Below, one piece after another: positions 26,879 to 32,214 of a DNA stretch of 64,000 nucleotides. The position numbers and the translations under genes are program-made. How positions within the stretch are numbered: position 1 is the first letter of the stretch; every line of letters starts with the position of its first letter. The stretch comes from Aplysia californica. Lineage: Eukaryota > Mollusca > Gastropoda > Aplysiida > Aplysiidae. The stretch spans positions 456,572-520,571 of the forward strand of contig NW_004797639.1 of assembly GCF_000002075.1 (NCBI RefSeq), given 5' to 3'. The notes under the pieces were generated by a model. That model made no database searches, was not told the DNA's origin, and was given only the letters and a program-made list of their open reading frames with translations.

Positions 26879-27964
26879 GTAGCGCTAGAATTTCGGGGCA
26901 AAACAAAATGGCGACCCGCGTAGTTCGGCTCGATTCGAAAAGTTAAATAGTCGTAGCATCTTTGTAGACAACCAAATTAATTTACTTTTATGTTTTAACA
27001 TCATATTTTAACTTTGTTTTTGGTCAATTTGATCGTCCACACCGACAGACAGTATTCAGAAAGAGACAGAGAGAGAGAGAGAAGAGGGGAGGAGTTGATT
27101 TTGCAAGAACTTCCGGGCGGGTGAGAATAGCCACTTTCGTGTCACATACACTTCCGCCTGCCGCCATAGCCGCCTCTTCGCGTGAAAGTGAAACATACTC
27201 TCGGACGGTGAAAAGCTGAACGAATATAATATCACGACCGGCAAAAATGAACTTACTACTGACCTTATCGGACTTGGTTTTCAAATATTCCAGTTCCGCG
27301 ATACTGAATGAAACTATTTTGACAAAATACGTAAAATCGTACTGGTTGGCATCTCTGATGACAGGACTTTGACAGGAGTGGAAGTGGAAGTCAGACAAGT
27401 TGCAAGGTTAAAGTAGGCAGGCATGGATCTAGAATCTAGATATCACACACATGCTAGATCTGTGCCAAATTCATTCTCATTAATAACTAGGCCCTAGATT
27501 CTAGATCTAGGCCTAATATTTAATAATCTAGACATCTAAGTTTAACTTTAAAAAGAATTTTAAGAAGTGTAGAGTGTAACTTAGGACTTAGAGTGTCTTA
27601 GTGTAAGTAAAAAATCTTTAACAGAAGAACAAATCTAGAACAGCCTGAATGATAGCAACAGTCTTTAAAAAAACATTAGCAAGTAATAAGTACAGACTAT
27701 ACTAGATCTAGAACTAGAGATCAAGAATCCAACAACTGAGGAGTCTGAATGATTTGTTTTGGTCGACTCGTGTTGAGTAAACGAAATCATGCTGTTTTCT
27801 AAATCGATAAAAGGGCATGGTGAAAACAGAAAAATTCGTTTCATCCTCCCAAAAATGGGATAATTTGGAACCAAAAAGTATTTCTTTCTATTCGTGGGAA
27901 CTTGTAAATTAGATTAACAAGAAATACAACCTTAATGTATACTCACAGAATTCTCTGTTTCCAT
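181..27964 (-). CDS. SBNO1: strawberry notch homologue (gene-level entry, 3' end outside window)
   Basis: Strawberry notch is a conserved nuclear protein with a DExH helicase-like domain and a helicase-C-like region. It acts as a transcriptional coregulator downstream of Notch/EGFR in flies. Twenty exons on the minus strand join in consistent phase: 20025-19885, 19266-18796, 16128-16006, 15666-15493, 14176-13823, 12726-12631, 11370-11262, 10391-10179, 9186-9102, 8113-8023, 6623-6459, 5932-5691, 5227-5074, 4459-4277, 3746-3649, 2980-2850, 2414-2235, 1648-1466, 1001-865, 309-181 (3459 nt, 1153 codons). A six-codon first exon is proposed at 27964-27947. Walker A is GAGVGKGRT and the Walker B/DExH motif is DECH. 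The core from GHAETYAEY to VERRGVGAME is very close to remembered human SBNO1; the Q/S/P-rich N-terminal region is not conserved. About 475 C-terminal residues are missing to the left. SBNO1 versus SBNO2 cannot be separated in an invertebrate, which usually has a single sno gene. Confidence 0.93.
535..597 (+). mobile_element. LINE 3' tail with (TTATC)n, short
   Basis: TTCCTGTACAGCCAAGAAAA and CAATAAAGTATTATCTTATC; in a sno intron. Confidence 0.65.
865..1001 (-). CDS. SBNO1: sno coding exon
   Basis: 137 nt, phase 1 to 0. Encodes [20 protein letters not shown].. [41 protein letters not shown] is in human SBNO1. A second acceptor 6 nt downstream (start 995) keeps the frame and is an alternative. 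Confidence 0.94.
1466..1648 (-). CDS. SBNO1: sno coding exon (lysine-rich linker)
   Basis: 183 nt, phase 1/1. Starts DDPWCQ and continues into a long K/E-rich run ([20 protein letters not shown]), then [17 protein letters not shown], matching human NDPWLIRKDHKKNKEKKKKK and SIQSALLASGLGSKRPS. Confidence 0.93.
1838..2000 (-). mobile_element. SINE-like element type D
   Basis: Tail TTTTACGGCGCATGCAACAG, then GTGTTACAAGTGAGTAACAA, an A-run, and GAAAGAAAGAGCAAACCGCA CCAGAG. Family also at 14216-14395, 16765-16879 with 17286-17333, 25233-25410, 56437-56575 (minus) and 48445-48628, 53682-53858 (plus). Confidence 0.8.
2054..2291. repeat. intragenic duplication, copy A (contains the donor half of a sno exon)
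   Basis: About 238 bp nearly identical to 3103-3341, about 1.05 kb away in direct orientation. Copy A includes the real exon part 2235-2291 with its GTAATC donor and about 180 bp of following intron. Confidence 0.9.
2235..2414 (-). CDS. SBNO1: sno coding exon (acidic S/D linker)
   Basis: 180 nt, phase 1/1. Encodes [20 protein letters not shown] and S/D/E-rich sequence ending [12 protein letters not shown], like the acidic linker of human SBNO1 (DDDFNPFLDESNEDDEN). Its donor-side part (2235-2291) is duplicated as a partial copy at 3103-3341. Confidence 0.92.
2850..2980 (-). CDS. SBNO1: sno coding exon
   Basis: 131 nt, phase 2 to 1. Encodes [20 protein letters not shown].. ending PWKRKR. Equivalent to human GVLQSLIEKHFPAPDRKK followed by the basic KKRK region, plausibly a nuclear localisation signal. 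Confidence 0.92.
3103..3341 (-). pseudogene. partial duplicate of a sno exon (copy B)
   Basis: Direct copy of 2054-2291 with roughly 5% differences. It carries the C-terminal codons of the acidic-linker exon (..[17 protein letters not shown]) and the donor but not the original acceptor. It lies in the intron between exons 3649-3746 and 2850-2980, so it is a truncated exon copy. A CTGGCAG next to its boundary could serve as a weak cryptic acceptor. Confidence 0.85.
3649..3746 (-). CDS. SBNO1: sno coding exon
   Basis: 98 nt, phase 0 to 2. Encodes [20 protein letters not shown].. DFVSTAK; human has [20 protein letters not shown]. Confidence 0.95.
4277..4459 (-). CDS. SBNO1: sno coding exon
   Basis: 61 codons, phase 0/0. 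Encodes [20 protein letters not shown] then [20 protein letters not shown] and [10 protein letters not shown]. The [20 protein letters not shown] block is identical to human. Confidence 0.97.
5074..5227 (-). CDS. SBNO1: sno coding exon
   Basis: 154 nt, phase 2 to 0. Encodes [20 protein letters not shown] then [20 protein letters not shown]; human has [20 protein letters not shown]. Confidence 0.96.
5691..5932 (-). CDS. SBNO1: sno coding exon (DECH box)
   Basis: 242 nt, phase 0 to 2. Contains [20 protein letters not shown] (Walker B/DExH) and [20 protein letters not shown] (motif III, SAT). Strongly conserved with human SBNO1. Confidence 0.97.
6459..6623 (-). CDS. SBNO1: sno coding exon
   Basis: 55 codons, phase 0/0. 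Encodes [13 protein letters not shown].. [15 protein letters not shown].. [16 protein letters not shown]; the [12 protein letters not shown] motif is characteristic. The donor is GTATCC, weaker than its neighbours. Confidence 0.95.
6833..7235 (+). repeat. tandem repeat, 56-bp unit, about 7 copies
   Basis: Unit GAAACACTGGGGGAGCAGAA GGCCACACAGGAGGGCCCAT CAACTATCATGTCACA repeats with very few differences (GGGGG/GAGGG, one GTTAAA variant). It lies in a sno intron. The last unit runs straight into a tRNA-derived SINE at 7236. Open frames across it only reflect the repeat. Confidence 0.97.
7236..7727 (+). mobile_element. tRNA-derived SINE, type C (long body, shared tail)
   Basis: 5' tRNA-like head with A box TAGTGGCCTAGAGGTTAAGC and B box GGTTCGAATCC (7287-7297), then a pyrimidine-rich body of about 380 bp, ending CATGACCTTATGTAGTTG..GCACCGTAAAAC. 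A second copy is at 53866-54318 and a partial one at 20094-20335. Not a functional tRNA: no acceptor-stem pairing or CCA context, and it runs on into the repeat body. Confidence 0.85.
8023..8113 (-). CDS. SBNO1: sno coding exon
   Basis: 91 nt, phase 2 to 0. Encodes [20 protein letters not shown] then HIDVYPLNK, nearly identical to human [20 protein letters not shown]. Confidence 0.95.
8452..9060. repeat. interspersed repeat F, split by a type E element
   Basis: 8452-8589 plus 9004-9060 match 25563-25760 (CAATGAAACGYGWACACTTT.., GGCCTGCACCAACCC.CGCTT, ..GCTTCCAGGTTTTTGTCCTC). The class is unknown. Confidence 0.8.
8590..9003 (-). mobile_element. SINE-like element type E, full length with 9-bp TSD
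   Basis: Reverse orientation: tail AGGTTTTATGGCGCTCGCAA at the left, then the AAGGGGTGGATGTCAACAGA body and AAAGACACTTCAGCC 5' part. Flanked by CTGAAATTT at 8581-8589 and 9004-9012. The same host repeat without the insertion exists at 25563-25760, so ends and target duplication are certain. Other copies: 10562-10812, 11765-12085, 16890-17285, 59336-59732, all minus. Confidence 0.92.
9102..9186 (-). CDS. SBNO1: sno coding exon (Walker A)
   Basis: 85 nt, phase 1 to 2. Carries [20 protein letters not shown], the nucleotide-binding Walker A loop of the strawberry notch AAA/helicase domain, then HRRKRALW. Confidence 0.95.
10179..10391 (-). CDS. SBNO1: sno coding exon (start of helicase core)
   Basis: 213 nt, phase 1/1. 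Encodes [20 protein letters not shown].. [20 protein letters not shown].. ERAGYLIG, matching human [20 protein letters not shown] and LSALQLEAITYAAQQHETFL. Confidence 0.95.
10562..10812 (-). mobile_element. SINE-like type E, partial
   Basis: Tail TTTTACCGCACTCGCAAC at the left, body through TGACAATAGTAAGGTTTAGG AAAGA, where repeat X (10813-11049) takes over; the distal half is absent. Confidence 0.85.
10813..11049 (+). repeat. interspersed repeat X (ends ..CAGTCACCCTG)
   Basis: GAAACATACTCTCAGACCGG, GCGACCGGCAAAAATGAACT, CGGATTTGGTTTTCAAATAT and end GGCTTGGCAGTCACCCTG. Related copies at 27165-27300 (plus) and 29772-29935 (minus). Possibly a non-autonomous DNA transposon end (CAGGGTGACTGCC). 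Unnamed. Confidence 0.65.
11262..11370 (-). CDS. SBNO1: sno coding exon (acidic stretch, GHAETYAEY)
   Basis: 109 nt, phase 0 to 1. Encodes [11 protein letters not shown], an acidic run [11 protein letters not shown], and [14 protein letters not shown]. The GHAETYAEY motif is a hallmark of SBNO proteins directly before the helicase core. Confidence 0.92.
11765..12085 (-). mobile_element. SINE-like type E, tail missing
   Basis: Begins in the body (TTAGTTCTTACAAGGAATCA) and runs to AAAGACACTTCAGCCATTAG CACC. The shared tail is absent from this copy. Confidence 0.85.
12631..12726 (-). CDS. SBNO1: sno coding exon
   Basis: 32 codons, phase 0/0, acceptor CCTCAG, donor GTGAAT. Encodes [20 protein letters not shown] followed by [12 protein letters not shown]. 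Confidence 0.75.
13371..13813 (+). mobile_element. MITE-1, complete copy
   Basis: About 440 bp with imperfect terminal inverted repeats: GGCAGCGTGGTGGAATCAGG at the left and CCTGATTCCACCACGCTGC at the right, both continuing into CTCTCGTCAA / TTGATGAGAG. No coding capacity. Other copies: 32215-33341 (interrupted), 33342-33958, 51533-51985, 55325-55768, and a fragment at 655-740. Terminal class not assigned. Confidence 0.88.
13823..14176 (-). CDS. SBNO1: sno coding exon (proline-rich)
   Basis: 118 codons, phase 0/0, acceptor TTCCAG, donor GTAAGT. Begins [17 protein letters not shown] and is rich in P, S and G. GC-rich coding composition contrasts with a SINE-like repeat immediately upstream (14216-14395) and a MITE immediately downstream (13371-13813). 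Confidence 0.8.
14216..14395 (-). mobile_element. SINE-like element type D
   Basis: TTTTACGGCACTTGCAACAC tail, ACAATAGAGTAACAAACAC and GGAAAGAAAGAGCAAACCAC ACCAGAGCACC head. Only about 40 bp upstream of the acceptor of sno exon 13823-14176. Confidence 0.85.
15493..15666 (-). CDS. SBNO1: sno coding exon
   Basis: 58 codons, phase 0/0, acceptor TTACAG, donor GTGAGA. Encodes [16 protein letters not shown].. [21 protein letters not shown]. The segment is more ordered-looking than its neighbours, but no named domain was recognised. Confidence 0.75.
16006..16128 (-). CDS. SBNO1: sno coding exon
   Basis: 41 codons, phase 0/0 ([20 protein letters not shown].. to ..LGNGLGQGQ), donor GTTCGT. It is part of the disordered N-terminal region. 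Support is the open frame, the splice sites and the phase; no domain is recognised. Confidence 0.7.
16765..17333 (-). mobile_element. SINE-like element type D, split by a type E insertion
   Basis: 16765-16879 and 17286-17333 are two halves of one type D copy (tail CAGCCCTTGCAACACAATAA; head AAGAAAGAGCAAACCACACC). Confidence 0.8.
16890..17285 (-). mobile_element. SINE-like type E nested in a type D element
   Basis: Nearly complete copy. It interrupts a type D element after GATAGATGTTT; D resumes at 17286 with ATGATAGCAAAGAAAGAGC, showing that E inserted later. Confidence 0.85.
17400..18425 (+). mobile_element. LINE fragment with reverse transcriptase
   Basis: Antisense to sno in an intron. 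KRxK-rich linker ([20 protein letters not shown]), then RT fingers: [60 protein letters not shown] and [13 protein letters not shown] (motif A with expected FxxFxKAFD altered to FLDHEKALD), then in a shifted frame [20 protein letters not shown]. Endonuclease part and YADD motif are absent. Clade uncertain among RTE/CR1/I-like families. Confidence 0.88.
18796..19266 (-). CDS. SBNO1: sno coding exon (Q/S/P-rich N-terminal region)
   Basis: 157 codons, phase 0/0, acceptor TTTCAG, donor GTAGGG. Low-complexity Q, S and P-rich sequence with a QQQQQ run ([10 protein letters not shown]), followed by an R/P/V-rich region ([15 protein letters not shown]). No fold is apparent, as in the disordered N-terminal part of SBNO proteins. 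It is the largest exon and has a coding composition unlike the flanking AT-rich introns. Confidence 0.8.
19885..20025 (-). CDS. SBNO1: sno coding exon (N-terminal)
   Basis: 47 codons between CAG acceptor and GTGAAC donor, phase 0/0. It encodes [20 protein letters not shown] and an acidic [11 protein letters not shown] stretch. This aligns with the first residues of human SBNO1 (DLLLAALSESGISPNDLFDID), so the true start lies just upstream. Confidence 0.8.
20094..20335 (-). mobile_element. SINE type C, 5'-truncated
   Basis: Reverse-orientation copy: tail GTTTTACAGCACTCACAATG at the left, then the body part about dark-read AGATCCCTTGGTGGTCTAAA and GGTGTAGATCTTTCC. It lies upstream of sno exon 19885-20025. 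Confidence 0.8.
20994..22343 (+). mobile_element. Tc1/mariner (IS630)-type DNA transposon, full length, decayed
   Basis: 1350 bp flanked by TA. About 30-bp inverted repeats: CAGGGTGATCCAAAATAAAC left and CAGGGTGATCCTAAAAAAAC (reverse complement) right. On the plus strand, frame-shifted remnants of a transposase can be read: [19 protein letters not shown] near 21620-21700 resembles the HTH region ISxTTVxRILKxDLNLxPY; a catalytic-region remnant follows ([15 protein letters not shown]..), and [17 protein letters not shown] near 21975-22030 resembles the C-terminal GGxxEH motif. Several stops and shifts; not active. Confidence 0.85.
22355..22935. mobile_element. TIR element with 9-bp TSD and minisatellite-like internal repeats
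   Basis: 581 bp. Inverted repeats of 29 bp with one mismatch (CGGAGTGTCTACGTACACGG / CGGAATGTCTACGTACACGG, both followed by TAACCGGGC). Perfect 9-bp direct repeats TTTTACATA at 22346-22354 and 22936-22944. Inside, about nine copies of a roughly 30-36-bp unit (TACACGGYAACCGGGCAYGT then AGYCTCAATATCTACG). Features fit Mutator-like elements, in particular Rehavkus-type with repeats in the termini. No transposase. Confidence 0.85.
24115..24670 (-). mobile_element. 9-bp-TSD TIR element (CTATTCTCACCC family), copy L
   Basis: 556 bp between perfect direct repeats TTTGGGCCC (24106-24114, 24671-24679). Ends GGAAGTTGCTATTCTCACCC and (reverse complement) GGCCACCTCTATTCTCACCC. Includes palindromes GCTATTCTCACCCGGGGTGA GAATAG. 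Inverted relative to copy R at 26649-27138. Confidence 0.9.
25233..25410 (-). mobile_element. SINE-like element type D
   Basis: Tail TTTTACGGCGCTCGCAACTG then AGATGTCACAAGAGAGTAAC and GCAAACCACACGAGAGCACC. Best-preserved copy of the type. Confidence 0.85.
25563..25760. repeat. interspersed repeat F, uninterrupted copy
   Basis: Uninterrupted counterpart of 8452-9060, serving as the empty site for the type E insertion. Confidence 0.8.
26649..27138 (+). mobile_element. 9-bp-TSD TIR element (CTATTCTCACCC family), copy R
   Basis: 490 bp between perfect direct repeats GTGTCACAT (26640-26648, 27139-27147). The left end GGCCACCTCTATTCTCACCC is identical to an end of copy L; the right end (reverse complement) is GAAAGTGGCTATTCTCACCC. 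A related uninterrupted sequence at 30150-30480 (reverse) carries one target copy. Confidence 0.92.
27947..27964 (-). CDS. SBNO1: proposed first coding exon of sno (METENS)
   Basis: The exon at 19885-20025 starts at a 3' splice site in phase 0 and has no start codon. On the minus strand ATG GAA ACA GAG AAT TCT at 27964-27947 is followed directly by a strong donor (GTGAGT), also phase 0. The junction would read [19 protein letters not shown], resembling the human N-terminus (a short acidic start before DLLLAALSESGIS). A short upstream ORF (MADSDRTSSEV, start 28016) precedes it on the same strand. The intron would be about 7.9 kb. This rests on splice signals and phase only; other start exons are possible. 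Confidence 0.45.
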
Positions 27965-28632
27965 TTTTCTCAAGACAAATTACACTTCACTACTTGTCCG
28001 ATCGCTGTCGGCCATTGCCACTATATTTACCCATGAGTCAACAGGGCTTAGAAACTTTCAATGCCAGGAACCCAAAATCGTTTCTTTGTAATTCAAAAAG
28101 TAGTTCTTGACTACGATAAAATTTCAAATGCTCATATATTCTCAATCATTTTTTATTTTAGACCAAATAATGTATTTTATCTATAGCTGTACTATCAAAC
28201 AGCTCACTGTTGATTCCAGTTGAAACCAGTGAATTAATAGTCAAATTTTGTTCTATTTCATAATATGGCATAGAAGGCAACCTGGTATTATATTTCAAAA
28301 TTTCGACGCCTCCGGGACGAGTCACGAAACGAAAGTGAATGCATTGGAATCTAAACAAAACATATCTTACGCTCTTCCAATGAACATATGAGACAATTTC
28401 AAGTCTTTGTGTGAATTTGAATCAATTGGAGGTAAATGACAATACAATTTCTAATTTGATATAAACTGGGTCGCCATGTTGGACATCACAAACGACAGCC
28501 GACAGGTCAGAGAAGTCTGTGAAAATTCTAGCCTTCGCTTGCCAAGCACGACATGTTCAATATTGAAAATGAATTGGATCATCATCTCGTATCACTATCA
28601 ATACTATCATCATGGGTCTCAATAGTCGGTAA

Positions 28633-29664
28633 GATTGTACTTTACCGGACCACTGGTCGGAACTACTTTCGCTATGGCGCCCCTGGTGCCTAGTGGCCTA
28701 GTGGCCCGCTATTCTTCGTTTCCGAGCTCCCCTACTCTCTCCTACTCAGTTTTCGGATCAAACGTATTATAGATCTAATCTAGATCTAGATGTAGGTCAG
28801 GCTCAAATAAGGGGGGTGGGAACTACCGAAAAAGCACCCAGTTTTCTACGTCCACACTCTTCAACTGCCAGCAATCGACTGACGTCTCTTACCGGGTTTT
28901 TCAGTCATCACGACCGTGCCACCGTGCCCTTTGACCCATGACCCTGACNNNNNNNNNNNNNNNNNNNNNNNNNNNNNNNNNNNNNNNNNNNNNNNNNNNN
29001 NNNNNNNNNNNNNNNNNNNNNNNNNNNNNNNNNNNNNNNNNNNNNNNNNNNNNNNNNNNNNNNNNNNNNNNNNNNNNNNNNNNNNNNNNNNNNNNNNNNN
29101 NNNNNNNNNNNNNNNNNNNNNNNNNNNNNNNNNNNNNNNNNNNNNNNNNNNNNNNNNNNNNNNNNNNNNNNNNNNNNNNNNNNNNNNNNNNNNNNNNNNN
29201 NNNNNNNNNNNNNNNNNNNNNNNNNNNNNNNNNNNNNNNNNNNNNNNNNNNNNNNNNNNNNNNNNNNNNNNNNNNNNNNNNNNNNNNNNNNNNNNNNNNN
29301 NNNNNNNNNNNNNNNNNNNNNNNNNNNNNNNNNNNNNNNNNNNNNNNNNNNNNNNNNNNNNNNNNNNNNNNNNNNNNNNNNNNNNNNNNNNNNNNNNNNN
29401 NNNNNNNNNNNNNNNNNNNNNNNNNNNNNNNNNNNNNNNNNNNNNNNNNNNNNNNNNNNNNNNNNNNNNNNNNNNNNNNNNNNNNNNNNNNNNNNNNNNN
29501 NNNNNNNNNNNNNNNNNNNNNNNNNNNNNNNNNNNNNNNNNNNNNNNNNNNNNNNNNNNNNNNNNNNNNNNNNNNNNNNNNNGTACTATGACTATGAGAG
29601 CGTAGTTAGGCTAGGTGTGCGTAGTAATCACGGACCGAGACGGGTGGTCCGGTAAAGTACAATC
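28633..29664. repeat. 21-bp inverted repeats around the assembly gap
   Basis: GATTGTACTTTACCGGACCAC at 28633-28653 and its exact reverse complement at 29644-29664. Related termini GGTCCGGTGTATTCTTCAAT (reverse, 29911-29937) and GGTCTGGTATTCTTCAATCT (30128) suggest a repeat family that helped to break the assembly here. Confidence 0.6.
28949..29582. other. assembly gap (634 N)
   Basis: Unbroken run of N. Open reading frames crossing it are artefacts. The true length is unknown. Confidence 0.99.
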
Positions 29665-29771
29665 CAGCCCAATAGTCCGCTATTTAGCGGATTTCCGCTA
29701 CCGCCATTTCCTCCGCTAAACTCCGCTACCGCGACAGCGGGCCAATCAGAAAGAGAGTTGTTGGGAGCAGG

Positions 29772-29935
29772 ATGACTGCCAGGCCCCGGGATTGCCGGGA
29801 ATTTTTTAAAAATCGCAGAGACCCGGGAAAATACATAAAAGATCTCGAATATTTGAAAACCAAATCCAATAACGTCTTTAAGTTCATTTCTGCTGGTCGC
29901 GATTAATTCGGGGGAAGATTGAAGAATACACCGGA
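29772..29935 (-). repeat. interspersed repeat X
   Basis: GACTGCCAGGCCCCGGGATT through AAAACCAAATCCAATAACGT and GCTGGTCGCGATTAATTCGG; reverse of the 10813-11049 copy. Confidence 0.65.
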
Positions 29936-30149
29936 CCACTCGTACATTATTGCGCGAGAAAGTGGGGCGGGTGGTTGGGGTGGAGGGGGGGTTCAGGGGG
30001 GTCTCCCCCCTGACAAAATTTTAATGAATAGATCTACCGGTCCGAGATTCTCCATTGAGAGATTTTAAAAACGGGAAAATTATGAATTCCTAAGGCCTAA
30101 GGTTGAGACAGGCAAAGTCAGTCCGCTGGTCTGGTATTCTTCAATCTTA

Positions 30150-30480
30150 CCTAATTCGGCTCTGAGAGTACGTTTCGCGTGAACTGGCGGCTTTGGCGGC
30201 AAGCGGAATTGTGTCACCGAGACTTGACTGGAAAATCAAGATCTACTTTCACTTTCGTTACCACCCAGAAGTTTGTCAGTAATTGTCTGATAACGCAACA
30301 TTTATTGTAACATGCAGGTTCGGCATTACAAACGTGGTGTCGCCATGAAAATAAATCAATATTGTCACCGTGCTGTCACTTGTGGGGGTAACACACACAC
30401 ACACACACAAAAGAAAAAAACGAAAAGAAAGTTAAGCGCGTCTTGTCGGGCTCGCCATTGTGACCGGTCAATGAATCTGT
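30150..30480 (-). repeat. repeat hosting the empty target site of copy R
   Basis: The reverse complement matches 26380-26640 joined to 27139-27200 with the 490-bp element absent (one GTGACACAA where copy R has two GTGTCACAT). Confidence 0.75.
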
Positions 30481-31079
30481 GCACGTTCTGAGCGCTTCGA
30501 AGTACAGGACTCAGGAATGGGGGGGAGATTATTTATTGATTTTTGTTTTAAAGACGCACTCTGGGATGGGGGAGGGCTGGACGCAACACAGGAGGACAAA
30601 CAAACTGAAACTGAAAGCAAATGTTCTTACATAAAAGTTACTGGACATAAAAGTGATTTATACCTACCAAAATCTGCGTAATTCAACCGCCTAAGTGACA
30701 GGATAACGGCATCTAGGCGTTTGAATCACATTAATCAACGCCACTCGACGAGCGCCAATGATCGCTTGGACGTTTGAGTTATCAACAAAAGCAAATCATA
30801 ATAAATGTAAGGAGTAATTATTATAAAGTGAGTAATTATTTAAGCTATTTGGTTGGGTCTTCTGGAGCAGGACTGTTTTTGGCGTCATGAAGTTGGTAGA
30901 AAAGACCATTCCTTTACGTTCAATTTGTTCTGGATGTTTTTGATCAGTGTGTATCAAAGTAAGGCAACGAACGTTTGTGGCAACGGGGTTGTTCTTGTTT
31001 CAGCCAAGTCTGAATGGTCCAGATATCAAACATCAAATGGGTGGGGGATGGGGTGGGGTATTGTCTTTCTTTCTTAAAA

Positions 31080-31750
31080 ACATTCAAGGTTATCCATGAG
31101 CACATAGACCAGACCATTTTCAGGGACCTTTCGATTACACTTGTGGGCTGTCCACTTCCATTTGCGTTTGTTCCTTTTCAAGGTATTTTTGTGTTCAACA
31201 GCTTTGCTCTATTTGGCACAAACATCAAAGATTGCATATTTGTCAAGATCTATAGCATTTGGTCTGATAAGTATAGCAGTATGAACGTGGCATATTTATT
31301 GTCAGAAGGCTCCTCCAGGAAGTTACTGACTCTTGAAGAGATTTCATTGGCAATCAATGGTCCTTCTCCTTGGTACCAAACGTGACACTTCACATCTTTG
31401 GTTGCCAAATTTTAAAAAAATGTATTATATAGATTGTTAATTTGGTCCTTATGTTTATAGTGCAGTAGATGCGTTCAACGCCGTACTAACAAGTCCGCTT
31501 CCAAGTCCATGCACACTCGACATATCTGGTCCCATCCATTGGGTTTTGTGCAAGCTTCATGTTAGATTCTTTCTCCTACCTTGCATACTTCACATCGATC
31601 CTTCCAACACATACAACAACAGGTTGCTCTCTTTTTTTTTTTTAAATCTCTGTAAAGTCGTCTGGGATAATGTGTGACTCTTTCCGTTTTCTTTGGTACT
31701 CTCTGTAAAGGTCTCTGAGGATTTGAAACCGCACTGATAGTCAAGATATA
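31080..31750 (-). pseudogene. decayed transposase-like sequence, class uncertain
   Basis: Minus-strand frame near 31744-31562 reads PQRPLQRVPKKTERVTHYPR then a lysine run and CCCMCWKDRCEVCKVGE; the C-rich end loosely resembles the cysteine-rich tail of piggyBac-type transposases. Upstream frames are too broken to confirm. Could equally be an unrelated relic. Confidence 0.25.
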
Positions 31751-32214
31751 TTGCCTGTATTCTGTTTGTAGTAATGGGAAAGCGATTTCGTCAAGTTTGT
31801 CGAAGAATTACTTCACAAAATTGCTTTTTCTGCTGTATGGTAATATGACAATCGTTGAGCTCCCATCTCCAAGTCTTGTAAACTGTCTTTGCAACAGTCA
31901 CGAATAACCACTTTTGTGAATGCATTTGTAAACAACCTCATTGTTTTGCATAGCAGAATGTATGAGATTTGTTTCAAATGGAAGTGTAGTGCAAGGGGCA
32001 CAAATTTAAAATAAATTACGAAACGTGAAAAGTCGCAATAAAAAAGATATTTTCCGATAATTGTACCCAAATGTGAATTAAGCGCTCCTTAACTGTCAGT
32101 CATGAACTTTTTGAAAAATTCATTCGTCTGTAGCTTTTTTGCCACAATTTACTGACTTGGTCGAGTCAGTATTAACGTATACTGAAAATAATTAAAAGTA
32201 AAGAAACATAACTC

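Noticed and set aside
24115-27138. Retroviral LTR pair
   Set aside because: The two similar blocks are inverted relative to each other, each has its own 9-bp duplication, and no viral coding sequence lies between.
28916-29605. Long frames across the gap
   Set aside because: Made of N only.
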